A DNA stretch of 64,000 bases from Hyphomonadaceae bacterium UBA4763. GTDB lineage: Bacteria > Pseudomonadota > Alphaproteobacteria > Caulobacterales > Aquidulcibacteraceae. The notes below the pieces were generated by a model that saw only the letters and a list, made by a program, of their open reading frames with translations, was not told the DNA's origin and searched no databases. This document shows positions 18,236 to 26,647 of the stretch, piece after piece (the first letter of the stretch is position 1; every line of letters starts with the position of its first letter). The DNA lies in assembly GCA_002403455.1 (NCBI GenBank), contig DHHV01000124.1:27767-91766 (forward strand), read 5' to 3'. The position numbers and the translations under genes were made by a program.

Positions 18236-18667
18236 TTAATGCCGGTTGCCGTCGGCGTCGATCAACAACGCGCCGTCTTCTTTGTAAAACGGCCCCTTTG
18301 GCCAAGTCGCCAACAGGTCAAGCACTGTTTCCGACGGGCGGCACAATTTGACGCCTCTCGGCGTCGCCACCAAAGGGCGGTTGACCAGCACGGGATGGGT
18401 CAGCATCGCCGCGAGCAGCGCCGCATCGTCGACGCCCGGCTCCAGCAGCCCCAGCTCTTTGGCCGGCGATTTGCTCTCGCGCAACGCCGCGCGCAGGCTT
18501 AGGCCCGCCGCCGCCAGCAGCGCCAACAGCGGGCCGCGCGTCCAGCCGGTTTGCACATAAAGCGCGATCTCAGGTCTATAGCCGGCCGCCTCGATGATCC
18601 GCAAAACATTGCGCGAGGTCTCGCAATCGGGATTGTGAAAAATCACGACGGGAAAAGACGGGGTCAT
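18236..18667 (-). CDS. arsC: arsenate reductase ArsC (glutaredoxin-dependent)
   Basis: A 143-residue glutaredoxin-coupled arsenate reductase that reduces arsenate to arsenite. The nucleophile Cys lies in [17 protein letters not shown] near residue 14, and the arginine-containing segments [20 protein letters not shown] match the enterobacterial plasmid ArsC family closely. The start overlaps the stop of the aquaporin gene by 4 nt (ATGA), so the two are coupled. The pairing of ArsC with an aquaporin is known from the Sinorhizobium meliloti ars operon, where AqpS lets arsenite out in place of an ArsB pump. No arsR repressor is seen here. Confidence 0.93.
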   Translation of the reverse strand: MTPSFPVVIFHNPDCETSRNVLRIIEAAGYRPEIALYVQTGWTRGPLLALLAAAGLSLRAALRESKSPAKELGLLEPGVDDAALLAAMLTHPVLVNRPLVATPRGVKLCRPSETVLDLLATWPKGPFYKEDGALLIDADGNRH

Positions 18668-19338
18668 GGCGCCTCTTTCGGAAACAGCCAGCCGAATAAG
18701 CCCAAAGCCGCCAAGGCGCCAAGCGCTTGCGCGCCAATAAACCCCGGGACCGAACTTGAGGCGATACCGGCAAAGCTTGCGGTGAAACTGCGCGCCAATG
18801 TCACTGCCGGATTGGCGAATGAGGTCGACGCGGTGAACCAATAGGCCGCCAGGATATAGAGCCCAACCGCAACGCCGGTCTCCTGCGGCCGGGTTTTGGA
18901 CAGGCTCAAAATCCCCCCGATCACCCCGAAGGTGGCGATTGCTTCGGCGAGCCACAAATGGGCGCCGTCGCGCAGCGGCGCGCCTTGTTGCAGCAAGTCT
19001 TGCCCAAACATCGCATGCGCCAGCATGACGCCCAGCACGGCGCCAATCCCTTGCGCGATCACATAAATCGCCGCCATGCGCCAGCTCAACGCGCCGCGCA
19101 GCGCCATGACGAGGCTCACCACCGGATTGAAATGCGCGCCCGAGAGCGGCCCAAACATCCAGATCAGCACGATCAAGCCGCCAGCCGTCGCCGCCGCATT
19201 TGCCAACAATGCGATCGCGACATTGCCGCCCGCCAAGCGCTCGCCCATGATCCCAGAGCCGACGACGATCGCCAGCAAGAGCACGGTTCCGAGCGCCTCC
19301 GCCGTCACGGCGCGGGCCGTCGCGCTGACGTCTTGCAT
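18664..19338 (-). CDS. MIP-family aquaglyceroporin, probable arsenite channel (AqpS-like)
   Basis: A 224-residue channel of the major intrinsic protein family with six predicted transmembrane helices and two half-helices. The two NPA-type boxes are HFNPVVSLVMA (first, with Val replacing Ala) and FANPAVTLARS (second, canonical). Context suggests that it exports arsenite produced by the translationally coupled ArsC, as described for AqpS in Sinorhizobium meliloti. It begins 32 bp downstream of lptD on the same strand, so it may be expressed from the lptD promoter. The substrate is inferred from linkage and not from pore residues. Confidence 0.88.
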   Translation of the reverse strand: MQDVSATARAVTAEALGTVLLLAIVVGSGIMGERLAGGNVAIALLANAAATAGGLIVLIWMFGPLSGAHFNPVVSLVMALRGALSWRMAAIYVIAQGIGAVLGVMLAHAMFGQDLLQQGAPLRDGAHLWLAEAIATFGVIGGILSLSKTRPQETGVAVGLYILAAYWFTASTSFANPAVTLARSFTASFAGIASSSVPGFIGAQALGALAALGLFGWLFPKEAP

Positions 19339-19370
19339 ATTCCCCCCTGATTGGTTGCGCGTTCAGCCCT

Positions 19371-21653
19371 TTAGCGCGCGCCCAAAATGCCGATGGTCGC
19401 CAAGCCGATTTCAAAGCGGAAGACGAGCCCCTGGCCGAATTCGCGGTCCTCGACATTGGTCCGCCGCACGCCGAGCCGCACAAAGGTGCAATCGTCGCGA
19501 TAGGTGACGCCAACGCCCCAGCCGCGCGGCTCGCCCGCGTCAATATCAAAAGTCGCGCCGCCATCCAGCGACCAATTTCGGGTCAATTGCACGCCCGTAT
19601 TGAAGGAGGCTTCGGAATCGGCCTCGAAGGCGCCGAAAGCAAAATCCGGCGCGGTGCGCGAATAATTTGCTGTGCCGGTCAACCGCCAAAACTTGATCTG
19701 TGTCGTCACGTCCGCGCGGCGCACCGCCAGATTATCGTCGTCCACGCGCAGGCGGACCACTTGCGTAAACCGCTCCCCAGCACGCAATTGCGAGCCGACA
19801 ACGATGTCCGATCCCCGCTCGCTCAAATTCGACAGCAAATCAAAAACCGGATCAGGGTCGTCGTTCCAGCGGCGGCCGATTTCGACATCCCAAGAGCCGC
19901 CCGCCCAGCTGACGCGGCCGCGCGCGCCGGCGATCCAGCGCAAGCCCTCTTGGAACAGATCATTGTTTGGTGCGCCGTTGAGGCGAAAAATGCTGGAAAC
20001 ATCGACGTCGAACGCTTGGCTGTCTTCGTTGATAATGCGCGCATTGTCTTGGCTGGCTTCGCCATAGCCGATCGCGAAAACGGGCTCGACAAAAAGATCG
20101 ACGCGATTGCCGGGCCGATGCAGCGGCCAGCGGATTTCGCCGCCCGCCAAAAACGCGCCGCGCGTGAACACCCCTTCCGAGGCGTCGATTTCGCTTTCGT
20201 CAAAATTGAACAAATCACCGCGCAGCTCGAGCCGCGGCTCGACCACGATGCCTGGGCCCAGCACCAGATCGCGCGTCCATCGACCGGTCAGGCTGCCGCG
20301 CCGCGAATCGGGGCCGGCGTCGCGATCCAAAATCAAACCCGACAGCCCAAGATCAACATCGCCGCCAAAAGCCGGATCGACGAAACGAAAACCGGCCTCG
20401 ACCGCTGGCAGCACGCGGGGGGTGTCGTCCTGGATGTCAAATCCGCGCTGGCCTTGAAACACCGCCGTATAGGCGCGCAAATAGAAATTCTCGGTCTGGC
20501 CTTCAAAAAACGCGTTGGATTGCAACACCAAAGGCTGGGTGAAGAAAGCGGCGCTGGCGAGCCCATCCGTGGGCAAATCATAGCGGCGCAGGAACAAATC
20601 ATCGCTTGAACGATTGCCGGCGAAACCCCAGCGAAATGTCTCGTTGATGTCGAACAGACCCGAAGAAAACACGTGGCCCTGGAATTCGCGCTCGATCAGG
20701 CCATCGCCATCAACATCGATCCGAAAGCCGTCATTGTCGAATTGCGCTTCGCGCGTACCGCTGGCCTCGATGAACACATCGCCCGAGAAGAATTTCTGCC
20801 GATAGCGGGCGCGCAGCAAGGGCCGAATATTGGTGTGGATTTGCGCAGTCAGCGTCAAATCTTGCGACGGCGAGATCGCCCAAAAATAGGGCTGTTCATA
20901 AATAAAGCCCAGTCGCCGGTCCTGACCAAATCCTGGCGCCAGCAAGCCCGACCGGCGCGTTGCTTCCGGATCGGGATGGGCAAAGAACGGCGCGTAAAAG
21001 ATCGGGATGCCTTTAACCGCCAAAACGGCGTCGCGATGGGTGATGATGCCGTTCTCGGTGTCCTGCACCGCGCGGCGCGAGCGCAAAACCCAGGTCGGTT
21101 GGCGGCGCGTGCCGTCTGCACAGAGAAAACTGCAGGCGGTATAGGTCGCCTGTCCGTAAATATTGACGCCATCAGCCGCGCGTTCGGCCGTGGCGGCCGC
21201 GGCGATTGCTTGCCGACCGATCCGGGTAAACACATTGGTGGCGAAGCCAATATCCAGCGCTTCGGCGACGTCGATTTCGTCGGCATAGCGCACGTCGCCA
21301 TTGGCCTCGATCACCTGGACATTGCCGCTGGCGCGCACCCGCCCCGAGGTTCGATCGAACACGGCGCGATCGGCGCGCAAAATGCGGTCGCGAAATCGCC
21401 CTTCGACATTGCCTTGCGCGATGATTTGGTTGTTGGAATCGTCCCGGATGATATCGTCGGCGTCGAGGATCAGGCGATCTTCTTCTGCAATGGGCCCATC
21501 ATTCGGCGCCTGATCCGGCGTTTGCGCGGGCGCTTCTTGCGCTGTTTGCGCCAGAGCCGGCGATCCGGCGGCCACAAACCACGCGATCGCCGCCAGCGAT
21601 AACGCCAGCCTGCCTGTCGTCGCCATCAACGCGCTTTTGTCGCACGCCGCCAT
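19371..21653 (-). CDS. lptD: LPS-assembly outer-membrane protein LptD
   Basis: A 760-residue outer-membrane translocon protein that inserts lipopolysaccharide into the outer leaflet. A signal peptide ending ALAQT is followed by an OstA/LptA-like jellyroll domain (LILDADDIIRDDSNNQIIAQG) and a large C-terminal barrel. The cysteine motif YTACSFLCADG before PTW and a C-terminal DDCTFVRLGVRR can supply disulfide bonds. I chose ATG 21653 because GGGAGG lies about 7 nt upstream; longer (21704) and shorter (21626) starts lack this. In many proteobacteria lptD is followed by surA; here the next genes are the aquaporin and arsC, and surA lies about 41 kb away. Confidence 0.93.
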   Translation of the reverse strand: MAACDKSALMATTGRLALSLAAIAWFVAAGSPALAQTAQEAPAQTPDQAPNDGPIAEEDRLILDADDIIRDDSNNQIIAQGNVEGRFRDRILRADRAVFDRTSGRVRASGNVQVIEANGDVRYADEIDVAEALDIGFATNVFTRIGRQAIAAAATAERAADGVNIYGQATYTACSFLCADGTRRQPTWVLRSRRAVQDTENGIITHRDAVLAVKGIPIFYAPFFAHPDPEATRRSGLLAPGFGQDRRLGFIYEQPYFWAISPSQDLTLTAQIHTNIRPLLRARYRQKFFSGDVFIEASGTREAQFDNDGFRIDVDGDGLIEREFQGHVFSSGLFDINETFRWGFAGNRSSDDLFLRRYDLPTDGLASAAFFTQPLVLQSNAFFEGQTENFYLRAYTAVFQGQRGFDIQDDTPRVLPAVEAGFRFVDPAFGGDVDLGLSGLILDRDAGPDSRRGSLTGRWTRDLVLGPGIVVEPRLELRGDLFNFDESEIDASEGVFTRGAFLAGGEIRWPLHRPGNRVDLFVEPVFAIGYGEASQDNARIINEDSQAFDVDVSSIFRLNGAPNNDLFQEGLRWIAGARGRVSWAGGSWDVEIGRRWNDDPDPVFDLLSNLSERGSDIVVGSQLRAGERFTQVVRLRVDDDNLAVRRADVTTQIKFWRLTGTANYSRTAPDFAFGAFEADSEASFNTGVQLTRNWSLDGGATFDIDAGEPRGWGVGVTYRDDCTFVRLGVRRTNVEDREFGQGLVFRFEIGLATIGILGAR

Positions 21654-21761
21654 GATCTTCCTCCCAAAGGCCAAGACCTTTAGGCAGGAAAACCTTACGT
21701 GCAAACTGGTTTCTTCGCCGCAGCATGGCCAAAATGCCGCGCCCTATTCGCGGTAAACCGT

Positions 21762-22055
21762 TCAGTCTTCCACGCGCAGAGCGAGCGCATGCACCCGCTC
21801 GGCGAGTTCCTCGCGCAAGGTCTCATGGACCAGCCGCTGTTGCGCCACGCGCGACAGGCCGCGAAAGGCGCCGGCCGCAATGATCACGCGAAAATGGCTT
21901 TCGCCTTGTGGATTGGCGCCCGAATGGCCATGGTGCAGCGCGCTTTCGTCAATGATTTCCAACCGTTCGGGCAAGAATTGCGCCTGCAATTTGTCGAAAA
22001 GGCGCCGGCCCACCGGCCCCAATTTGTCAAGCGAATTATTCTCAGTCATCACCAT
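21762..22055 (-). CDS. bolA: BolA family protein
   Basis: A 97-residue BolA-like protein; BolA proteins partner monothiol glutaredoxins in iron-sulfur handling and morphology control. The helix-turn-helix-like core is visible as ESHFRVIIAAGAFRGLSRVAQQRLVHETL, preceded by HHGHSGANPQGE with the conserved histidines. I chose ATG 22055 (MVMTEN), preceded by GGAAAG; an in-frame start at 22091 would add 12 residues. It is divergent from the J-domain gene, an arrangement common in alphaproteobacteria. Confidence 0.9.
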   Translation of the reverse strand: MVMTENNSLDKLGPVGRRLFDKLQAQFLPERLEIIDESALHHGHSGANPQGESHFRVIIAAGAFRGLSRVAQQRLVHETLREELAERVHALALRVED

Positions 22056-22119
22056 CTTTCCGCGTCGCTTCGGCGTTGGATTTGTAGACACATTAACCCT
22101 TGGACACCATACTCACGTC

Positions 22120-22737
22120 ATGTCGAGCTTTGCGTATCGCCCCAAATTCGTTGACGTGCGGATCCGTCCGCCGGGCGATCGCGCGCGCCGAGCGGAAACC
22201 GGCGAGCGCCTCTGCGATCGGCCCGATTGCGACCGACCGGGCACCTGTCGCGCGCCCAAATCTCGCGCCGCCAAGCCCGATTATTGGATGTTTTGCCCCG
22301 ACCATGCCGCCGATTATAATCGGGCGTGGAATTTCTTCGCCGATATGAGCGATGAGGAAATCCGCAGCTATCAGGAATCGGAGTTTTTCGGCCATCGGCC
22401 GATGTGGTCGTTCCGCGATGGCCGGATGAGCGATGCGGCCAGCGCCACCGCCTCGGCCCGCGCGCAACGCCGCGCCCGCCCGATGCGCGACACCTATAGC
22501 CTTTTTGGTTTTGCCGAAGAGGCCGAGCGCCGCGCCAAGGTCTCGCCGCTGATCGAGCGCTGCTATGAAGAATTGGACCTGGAGCCCGGCGCCAAACCGG
22601 AAATCGTCCGGGCGCGCTATGCCGATTATGTCAAGCGCTTCCATCCCGACGCCAATGATGGCGACCGCTCGATGGAGCAAAAATTGCACCGCGTTATTCG
22701 AGCCTATCAGACCTTGAAGGCCGGCGGTCGCGGCTAA
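22120..22737 (+). CDS. J-domain (DnaJ-like) co-chaperone with N-terminal cysteine cluster
   Basis: A 205-residue protein with a J domain at the C-terminus (residues about 145-205), including the HPD motif in VKRFHPDANDGD that stimulates DnaK. The N-terminal part carries a possible metal-binding cluster, CDRPDCDRPGTCRAP followed by CPDH. The arrangement of N-terminal zinc-finger-like region and C-terminal J domain is typical of the alphaproteobacterial protein that sits next to bolA. I chose ATG 22120 (MSSFAYRPKF); the frame is open further upstream over bolA but that part is a shadow. Partner and client are unknown. Confidence 0.87.
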   Translation: MSSFAYRPKFVDVRIRPPGDRARRAETGERLCDRPDCDRPGTCRAPKSRAAKPDYWMFCPDHAADYNRAWNFFADMSDEEIRSYQESEFFGHRPMWSFRDGRMSDAASATASARAQRRARPMRDTYSLFGFAEEAERRAKVSPLIERCYEELDLEPGAKPEIVRARYADYVKRFHPDANDGDRSMEQKLHRVIRAYQTLKAGGRG

Positions 22738-22770
22738 ACCGCCGATTGATTGTCGCCTACACGCTTTCGT

Positions 22771-23400
22771 TCATAAGTCCGCAGCGGCAAAGGCCAGCTT
22801 GAACTTGGCAAACGCGGCGGCGCGGTGGCTGATCGCATGTTTGATCTGCGGCTCCATCTCGCCAAACGTCTCCGCATAGCCGTCCGGCACAAACATCGGG
22901 TCATAGCCAAAGCCGTGCGCCCCGCGCGGCGGCCAGACCAAGCGTCCTGCGGCATAGCCCTCGAAGGCCTCAATCCGCCCGTCCGGCGCGGCAAGGCAAA
23001 GCACCGAGACAAATCGCGCCCGATCATCCGTTGCGCCAAGCGCGGCGACCTCATCGCGCACGCGCCGCATGGCCCGGTCAAAATCGCGCGGCTCGCCCGC
23101 CCAATCGGCCGAATAAATGCCGGGCGCCCCGTTCAGCGCGGCGATCTCGATCCCGGAATCATCGGCCAGCGCCAATCGGCCCGTCGCCACCGCCGCCGCA
23201 CGCGCTTTCAGCGCGGCATTGCCGACAAAGCTTGTCTCCGTTTCGTCCGGGACGGCGAGACCCAGATCGCCGGCGCTCTCCACCCGCAATCCCAATGGGC
23301 TGAGCAAATCGAGCAATTCGCGCACCTTGCCGGCATTATGGGTAGCGGCGACCAACGCGCCCGCCGCGCGCAATTGTTGCATTAACGTCTGACCGGCCAT
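22771..23400 (-). CDS. rdgB: dITP/XTP pyrophosphatase (RdgB/HAM1 family)
   Basis: A 209-residue nucleotide-sanitising enzyme that hydrolyses non-canonical purine nucleoside triphosphates (dITP, XTP) to monophosphates. Family motifs are clear: [16 protein letters not shown] near the N-terminus, [24 protein letters not shown] in the middle and [21 protein letters not shown] near the C-terminus, with [10 protein letters not shown] at the end. I chose ATG 23400 because GGGGGA is well spaced upstream. The gene stands apart from rph, hrcA and hemW, its usual alphaproteobacterial neighbours; hrcA lies about 27 kb away. Confidence 0.95.
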   Translation of the reverse strand: MAGQTLMQQLRAAGALVAATHNAGKVRELLDLLSPLGLRVESAGDLGLAVPDETETSFVGNAALKARAAAVATGRLALADDSGIEIAALNGAPGIYSADWAGEPRDFDRAMRRVRDEVAALGATDDRARFVSVLCLAAPDGRIEAFEGYAAGRLVWPPRGAHGFGYDPMFVPDGYAETFGEMEPQIKHAISHRAAAFAKFKLAFAAADL

Positions 23401-23536
23401 GCACATCCCCCAAATCCGCCGCTCTTGTCATCCTGCGGCGCAGCGCCATATTGAAAGACGATATTCGCCGCGCTAAACATGTCAATTCGGTCATGAGTCG
23501 CAGCGGCGACCGCCTCGCCACGGAGCAAAAACAGCG

Positions 23537-24076
23537 ATGCGCGCGTTAGGGCAAGGGTCATTATCCGCAGTTTTGAAAGTGGCGATCGACGGCCTATGGG
23601 GGCTTTCCTGGCTGGCGGTCGGTTTGTCGCTGATCATCGGCGTGCTCTACCCGCTCGCGATCGCCAGCGGCGGGCGCCTGGACCTGCCGGCCTTCCGGGT
23701 CGATGGCGATCCACGCGTCTGGCAAGACGTCTTGTTTAGCGGGCTGGTGTTCTTGGCCTATGCGACCGCCTGCGTCGTCATCACCAGCCGCTTGCGGGAG
23801 ATTTTTGCGACGCTCATCGCCGGCGATCCGTTCGTGCCCGAGAACGCCAAGCGCTTGCGCATGATCTGGGGCGCCGTGCTGGTGCTGGAAATCGGGCGCC
23901 TCGCCATCGTGTTGGGCGCGCATGGCCTCTCGGCCTTGCTGGGCGGCGAAACCAGCGTGTTGTGGTCCTGGACGCCAAATCTCGCGGTCCTCGCGAGCGT
24001 CAGCGTCTTAATCGTGCTCGAGCACGTATTCCGCGAGGGCGCGCAATTGCGCGATGAAGTGCAGATGACGGTGTAA
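23537..24076 (+). CDS. DUF2975 integral membrane protein
   Basis: A 179-residue protein with four predicted transmembrane helices (about residues 20-42, 64-83, 110-130 and 145-163) and a loop DPFVPENAKRLRMI, the signature of the DUF2975 family. Its function is unknown. It is followed 2 bp later by a small Xre-type helix-turn-helix gene, the usual partner of DUF2975 proteins (compare YoaS/YozG in Bacillus). The pair probably forms a regulatory module in which the membrane protein and the DNA-binding protein are co-expressed. Confidence 0.85.
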   Translation: MRALGQGSLSAVLKVAIDGLWGLSWLAVGLSLIIGVLYPLAIASGGRLDLPAFRVDGDPRVWQDVLFSGLVFLAYATACVVITSRLREIFATLIAGDPFVPENAKRLRMIWGAVLVLEIGRLAIVLGAHGLSALLGGETSVLWSWTPNLAVLASVSVLIVLEHVFREGAQLRDEVQMTV

Positions 24077-24078
24077 TC

Positions 24079-24327
24079 ATGGCGATCCGAGTCACCCTCG
24101 ATATGATGTTGCTGAAGCGCCGTATGTCGCTCACCGAATTATGCGAACGCGTTGGCATTACCTTGGCCAATCTGTCGATCTTGAAGACCGGCAAAGCCCG
24201 CGCCATCCGCTTTTCGACGCTCTCGGCTTTGTGCCGCGAATTGCAATGCCAGCCGGCCGATATCCTGGTCTATGAGCCGGGCGAGGACGATGAAAGCGCC
24301 GACAGCATCGCCAGCGCGGCGGAGTGA
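24079..24327 (+). CDS. Xre/Cro-type small helix-turn-helix regulator
   Basis: An 82-residue DNA-binding protein with a single Xre-family helix-turn-helix: LTELCERVGITLANLSILKTGKARAIRFSTLSALCRELQCQPADILVYEPG. The segment matches the YozG-like group that always accompanies a DUF2975 membrane protein, and ATG 24079 lies 2 bp after that gene's stop. The last 15 residues are acidic. It is likely to repress or activate its own operon, but no operator palindrome was identified upstream of 23537. Confidence 0.88.
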   Translation: MAIRVTLDMMLLKRRMSLTELCERVGITLANLSILKTGKARAIRFSTLSALCRELQCQPADILVYEPGEDDESADSIASAAE

Positions 24328-24334
24328 AACCGTT

Positions 24335-25270
24335 CTAATAAGCCGCCAACGGATCGCCGGGCCCCGCCACCCGATAGCCGATCGCGCGCAACATGGCCGG
24401 AATGCTATCGGGTCCCACGAGATGGCCGGCGCCGACCGCGATCAAAATCTTGCCCTCGCCGCGCATGAATTGATCAATCTGATCGACCCAGTCCTCGTTG
24501 CGCGCCACGATGATGCGATCATAGACGTCCGGCGCCCGCTCCATTAGCGGCCCCAGCACCAGGTCCTCGACCGCCGCGCCGTCGCCATTCGCCCAGGCTT
24601 CCGCCGCGCGGCGCGGGGCCCCGGGGTCTTCCAAGGTTTGACGCAAGCCTGCCACCAACATGTCGCGCTCGGCCGCGAGTGTAAGATCGGCAAAAGCCGA
24701 TAATTGCTGCTCCAAGGTTTCCAAATAGCCGATCCGTTTGCCGGCGCCGGCCGCCGCTTCATGCAGCACCGCTTCGACGCCGAGCGCTTCGCGAAACCCG
24801 GCCTGGTCGAATTGCGCAAGACCAATCGACAGGCTCGCCAGCCAGGGCCGAAACGGGTTCAGCGTGACAGGATCAATCCCTGCATCGCGCGCCGCCCGCG
24901 CCACAAACGCCCATTCTTCGGTCGTCAGCAGCGATTGCAGCGTCTCGCCCGGCGGATTAAGGCCAAAGCGCACGAAAATCGCTTGCGCGTCTTCGGTTTT
25001 GGTCTCTTGTGGGGTTTCAAAAATCACCTGATCTGCCTGGCGCAAGGCCGCATCGACCGCCGCGCTTTGCCAATTCAATCCCGGCGGCAATTGATGCACG
25101 GTGCCGAGCAGCGTGATTTCGCTATCCAAATCGCGCAGCGTCCAGATTTGCGGCCCTGTAAAGGGGCGCTGATTGATCCGACTCTCATAGGTGTACCACA
25201 GCGCGAAGCCGCAGCCCGCCAGCACAAGCAGCGTCAACGCCCGGATCCAAAAACTCATCCGCGCAAACAT
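24335..25270 (-). CDS. TraB/GumN family protein, predicted lipoprotein
   Basis: A 311-residue TraB/GumN-family protein. The N-terminal hydrophobic segment ends in LAGC (Cys20), which would fit a lipobox, followed by a non-cytoplasmic domain. Family landmarks are ITLLGTVHQLPPGL near residue 55 and a C-terminal IAVGAGHLVGPDSIPAML; the GxxH-like motifs resemble the Tiki/TraB metalloprotease fold. Substrate and role in bacteria are unknown. ATG 25270 has an AAGGG about 8 nt upstream. It is convergent with the DUF2975-HTH pair and divergent from pheS. Confidence 0.86.
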   Translation of the reverse strand: MFARMSFWIRALTLLVLAGCGFALWYTYESRINQRPFTGPQIWTLRDLDSEITLLGTVHQLPPGLNWQSAAVDAALRQADQVIFETPQETKTEDAQAIFVRFGLNPPGETLQSLLTTEEWAFVARAARDAGIDPVTLNPFRPWLASLSIGLAQFDQAGFREALGVEAVLHEAAAGAGKRIGYLETLEQQLSAFADLTLAAERDMLVAGLRQTLEDPGAPRRAAEAWANGDGAAVEDLVLGPLMERAPDVYDRIIVARNEDWVDQIDQFMRGEGKILIAVGAGHLVGPDSIPAMLRAIGYRVAGPGDPLAAY

Positions 25271-25421
25271 GATTAACCCTTTAAAATCTGGAAAAACCGC
25301 CCTTGAGGCGCACGCAATCAGCTATTTGTCTTATCGCCGCTTCGGCGCCGATCAAGCCGGATCGTTTCCTTGACGTCCCGCGCGGTTTTAAGGCAAGCGG
25401 CCGGAAAAGGACGCAAGGCTC

Positions 25422-26510
25422 ATGACCCAAACCCTCCTCCATGTCGACGCCATCGCGCAAGACGCCGAGGCGCGCATCGCCGCCGCCGCCGATGAGGCAG
25501 CGCTCGAGGCCGTGCGGCTCGATTATCTTGGCAAAAAGGGCTCGGTCGCGCTCGCCATGCGCGATCTGGGCGGCATGAGCGTCGATGAGCGCAAGATTTG
25601 GGGGCCGCGCCTGAACGCCTTGCGCGATGGGCTCGACGCCGCCATCCGCGCCCGCCGCGACGCGCTGGCGGAAGCCGCCTTGGACGCCCGCCTCGCCGCG
25701 GAACGTCTGGACATGAGCTTGCCGGCCCCGCGTCGCAGCGTCGGCGCCATTCATCCGGTCAGCCGCGTCATGGAGGAGATCGCCCTGATCTTTGCCGATA
25801 TGGGCTTTGCGGTCGCCGAAGGCCCCGATATCGAGACCGATTTTCACAATTTCACGGCGTTGAATTTCCCCGAAGGCCATCCGGCCCGCGAGATGCATGA
25901 CACCTTCTTCCTGAACGCCAAAGAAGACGGCTCACGCATGGTGCTGCGCACCCATACGAGCCCGGTGCAAATCCGCACGATGATCGCCCAGCAGCCGCCA
26001 ATCCGCATTATCGCGCCGGGGCGGGTTTATCGCTGCGATTGGGATGCGACCCACACCCCGATGTTCCACCAGGTCGAAGGCTTGGTGATCGACACCGAGA
26101 GCCATATGGGCCATCTGAAGGGCTGCTTGATGGACTTTTTGCGGGCCTTTTTTGAGCTCGATGAGGTGCAAGTGCGCTTTCGGCCGCATTTCTTCCCCTT
26201 TACTGAGCCCTCCGCCGAGATGGACGTGCGCTGCGACCGCTCCGGCTCGACGCTGAAGATCGGCCAAGGCGATGATTGGCTCGAAATCTTGGGCTGCGGC
26301 ATGGTCCACCCGAATGTCTTGCGCCAATGCGGACTGGACCCCGAGGTTTATCAAGGTTTTGCCTTCGGCATGGGCGCGGACCGGCTCGCGATGCTGAAAT
26401 ATGGCATGACGGATTTGCGGCCTTTCTTTGAAGGCGATCGCCGCTGGATCGACCATTACGGTTTTTCCCCCTGGGCGGCGCCAAGCTTGGCGGCCGGCCT
26501 TTCCGGCTGA
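25422..26510 (+). CDS. pheS: phenylalanine-tRNA ligase alpha subunit
   Basis: A 362-residue class II aminoacyl-tRNA synthetase alpha chain; with PheT it charges tRNA-Phe. An N-terminal coiled-coil domain ([16 protein letters not shown]) is followed by the catalytic core: [19 protein letters not shown], motif 2 region around [20 protein letters not shown] and motif 3 [18 protein letters not shown]. The usual partner pheT is not downstream: the next gene is a TonB receptor on the same strand. No rplT lies upstream either. A stable hairpin follows the stop. Confidence 0.96.
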   Translation: MTQTLLHVDAIAQDAEARIAAAADEAALEAVRLDYLGKKGSVALAMRDLGGMSVDERKIWGPRLNALRDGLDAAIRARRDALAEAALDARLAAERLDMSLPAPRRSVGAIHPVSRVMEEIALIFADMGFAVAEGPDIETDFHNFTALNFPEGHPAREMHDTFFLNAKEDGSRMVLRTHTSPVQIRTMIAQQPPIRIIAPGRVYRCDWDATHTPMFHQVEGLVIDTESHMGHLKGCLMDFLRAFFELDEVQVRFRPHFFPFTEPSAEMDVRCDRSGSTLKIGQGDDWLEILGCGMVHPNVLRQCGLDPEVYQGFAFGMGADRLAMLKYGMTDLRPFFEGDRRWIDHYGFSPWAAPSLAAGLSG

Positions 26511-26511
26511 T

Positions 26512-26529
26512 TGTGACCCTTTGGTCACA
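26512..26529 (+). terminator. perfect hairpin after pheS, possible terminator
   Basis: Immediately after the pheS stop, TGTGACC (26512-26518) and GGTCACA (26523-26529) form a 7 bp perfect stem around a CTTT loop. No T-run follows, so it may be a 3' end stabiliser or a protein site rather than an intrinsic terminator. Its position between pheS and the unrelated receptor gene supports a role at a transcript end. Confidence 0.35.
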
Positions 26530-26647
26530 GGCTTGCTAATTCTCCGCCGCCTGCTGCGCCGCCGCATCACCGATCGTTGACAGCTTCGTGACCTCATGGC
26601 CTCCTGCCGCCCGCGCATGCCAGTTCTGCGCAATTGGGGAGAGGTTG

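Noticed and set aside
18668..19564. Upstream extension of the arsC frame through the aquaporin gene
   Set aside because: The extension is low-complexity and overlaps a well-conserved MIP channel in another frame. ArsC motifs start at [15 protein letters not shown] (ATG 18667).
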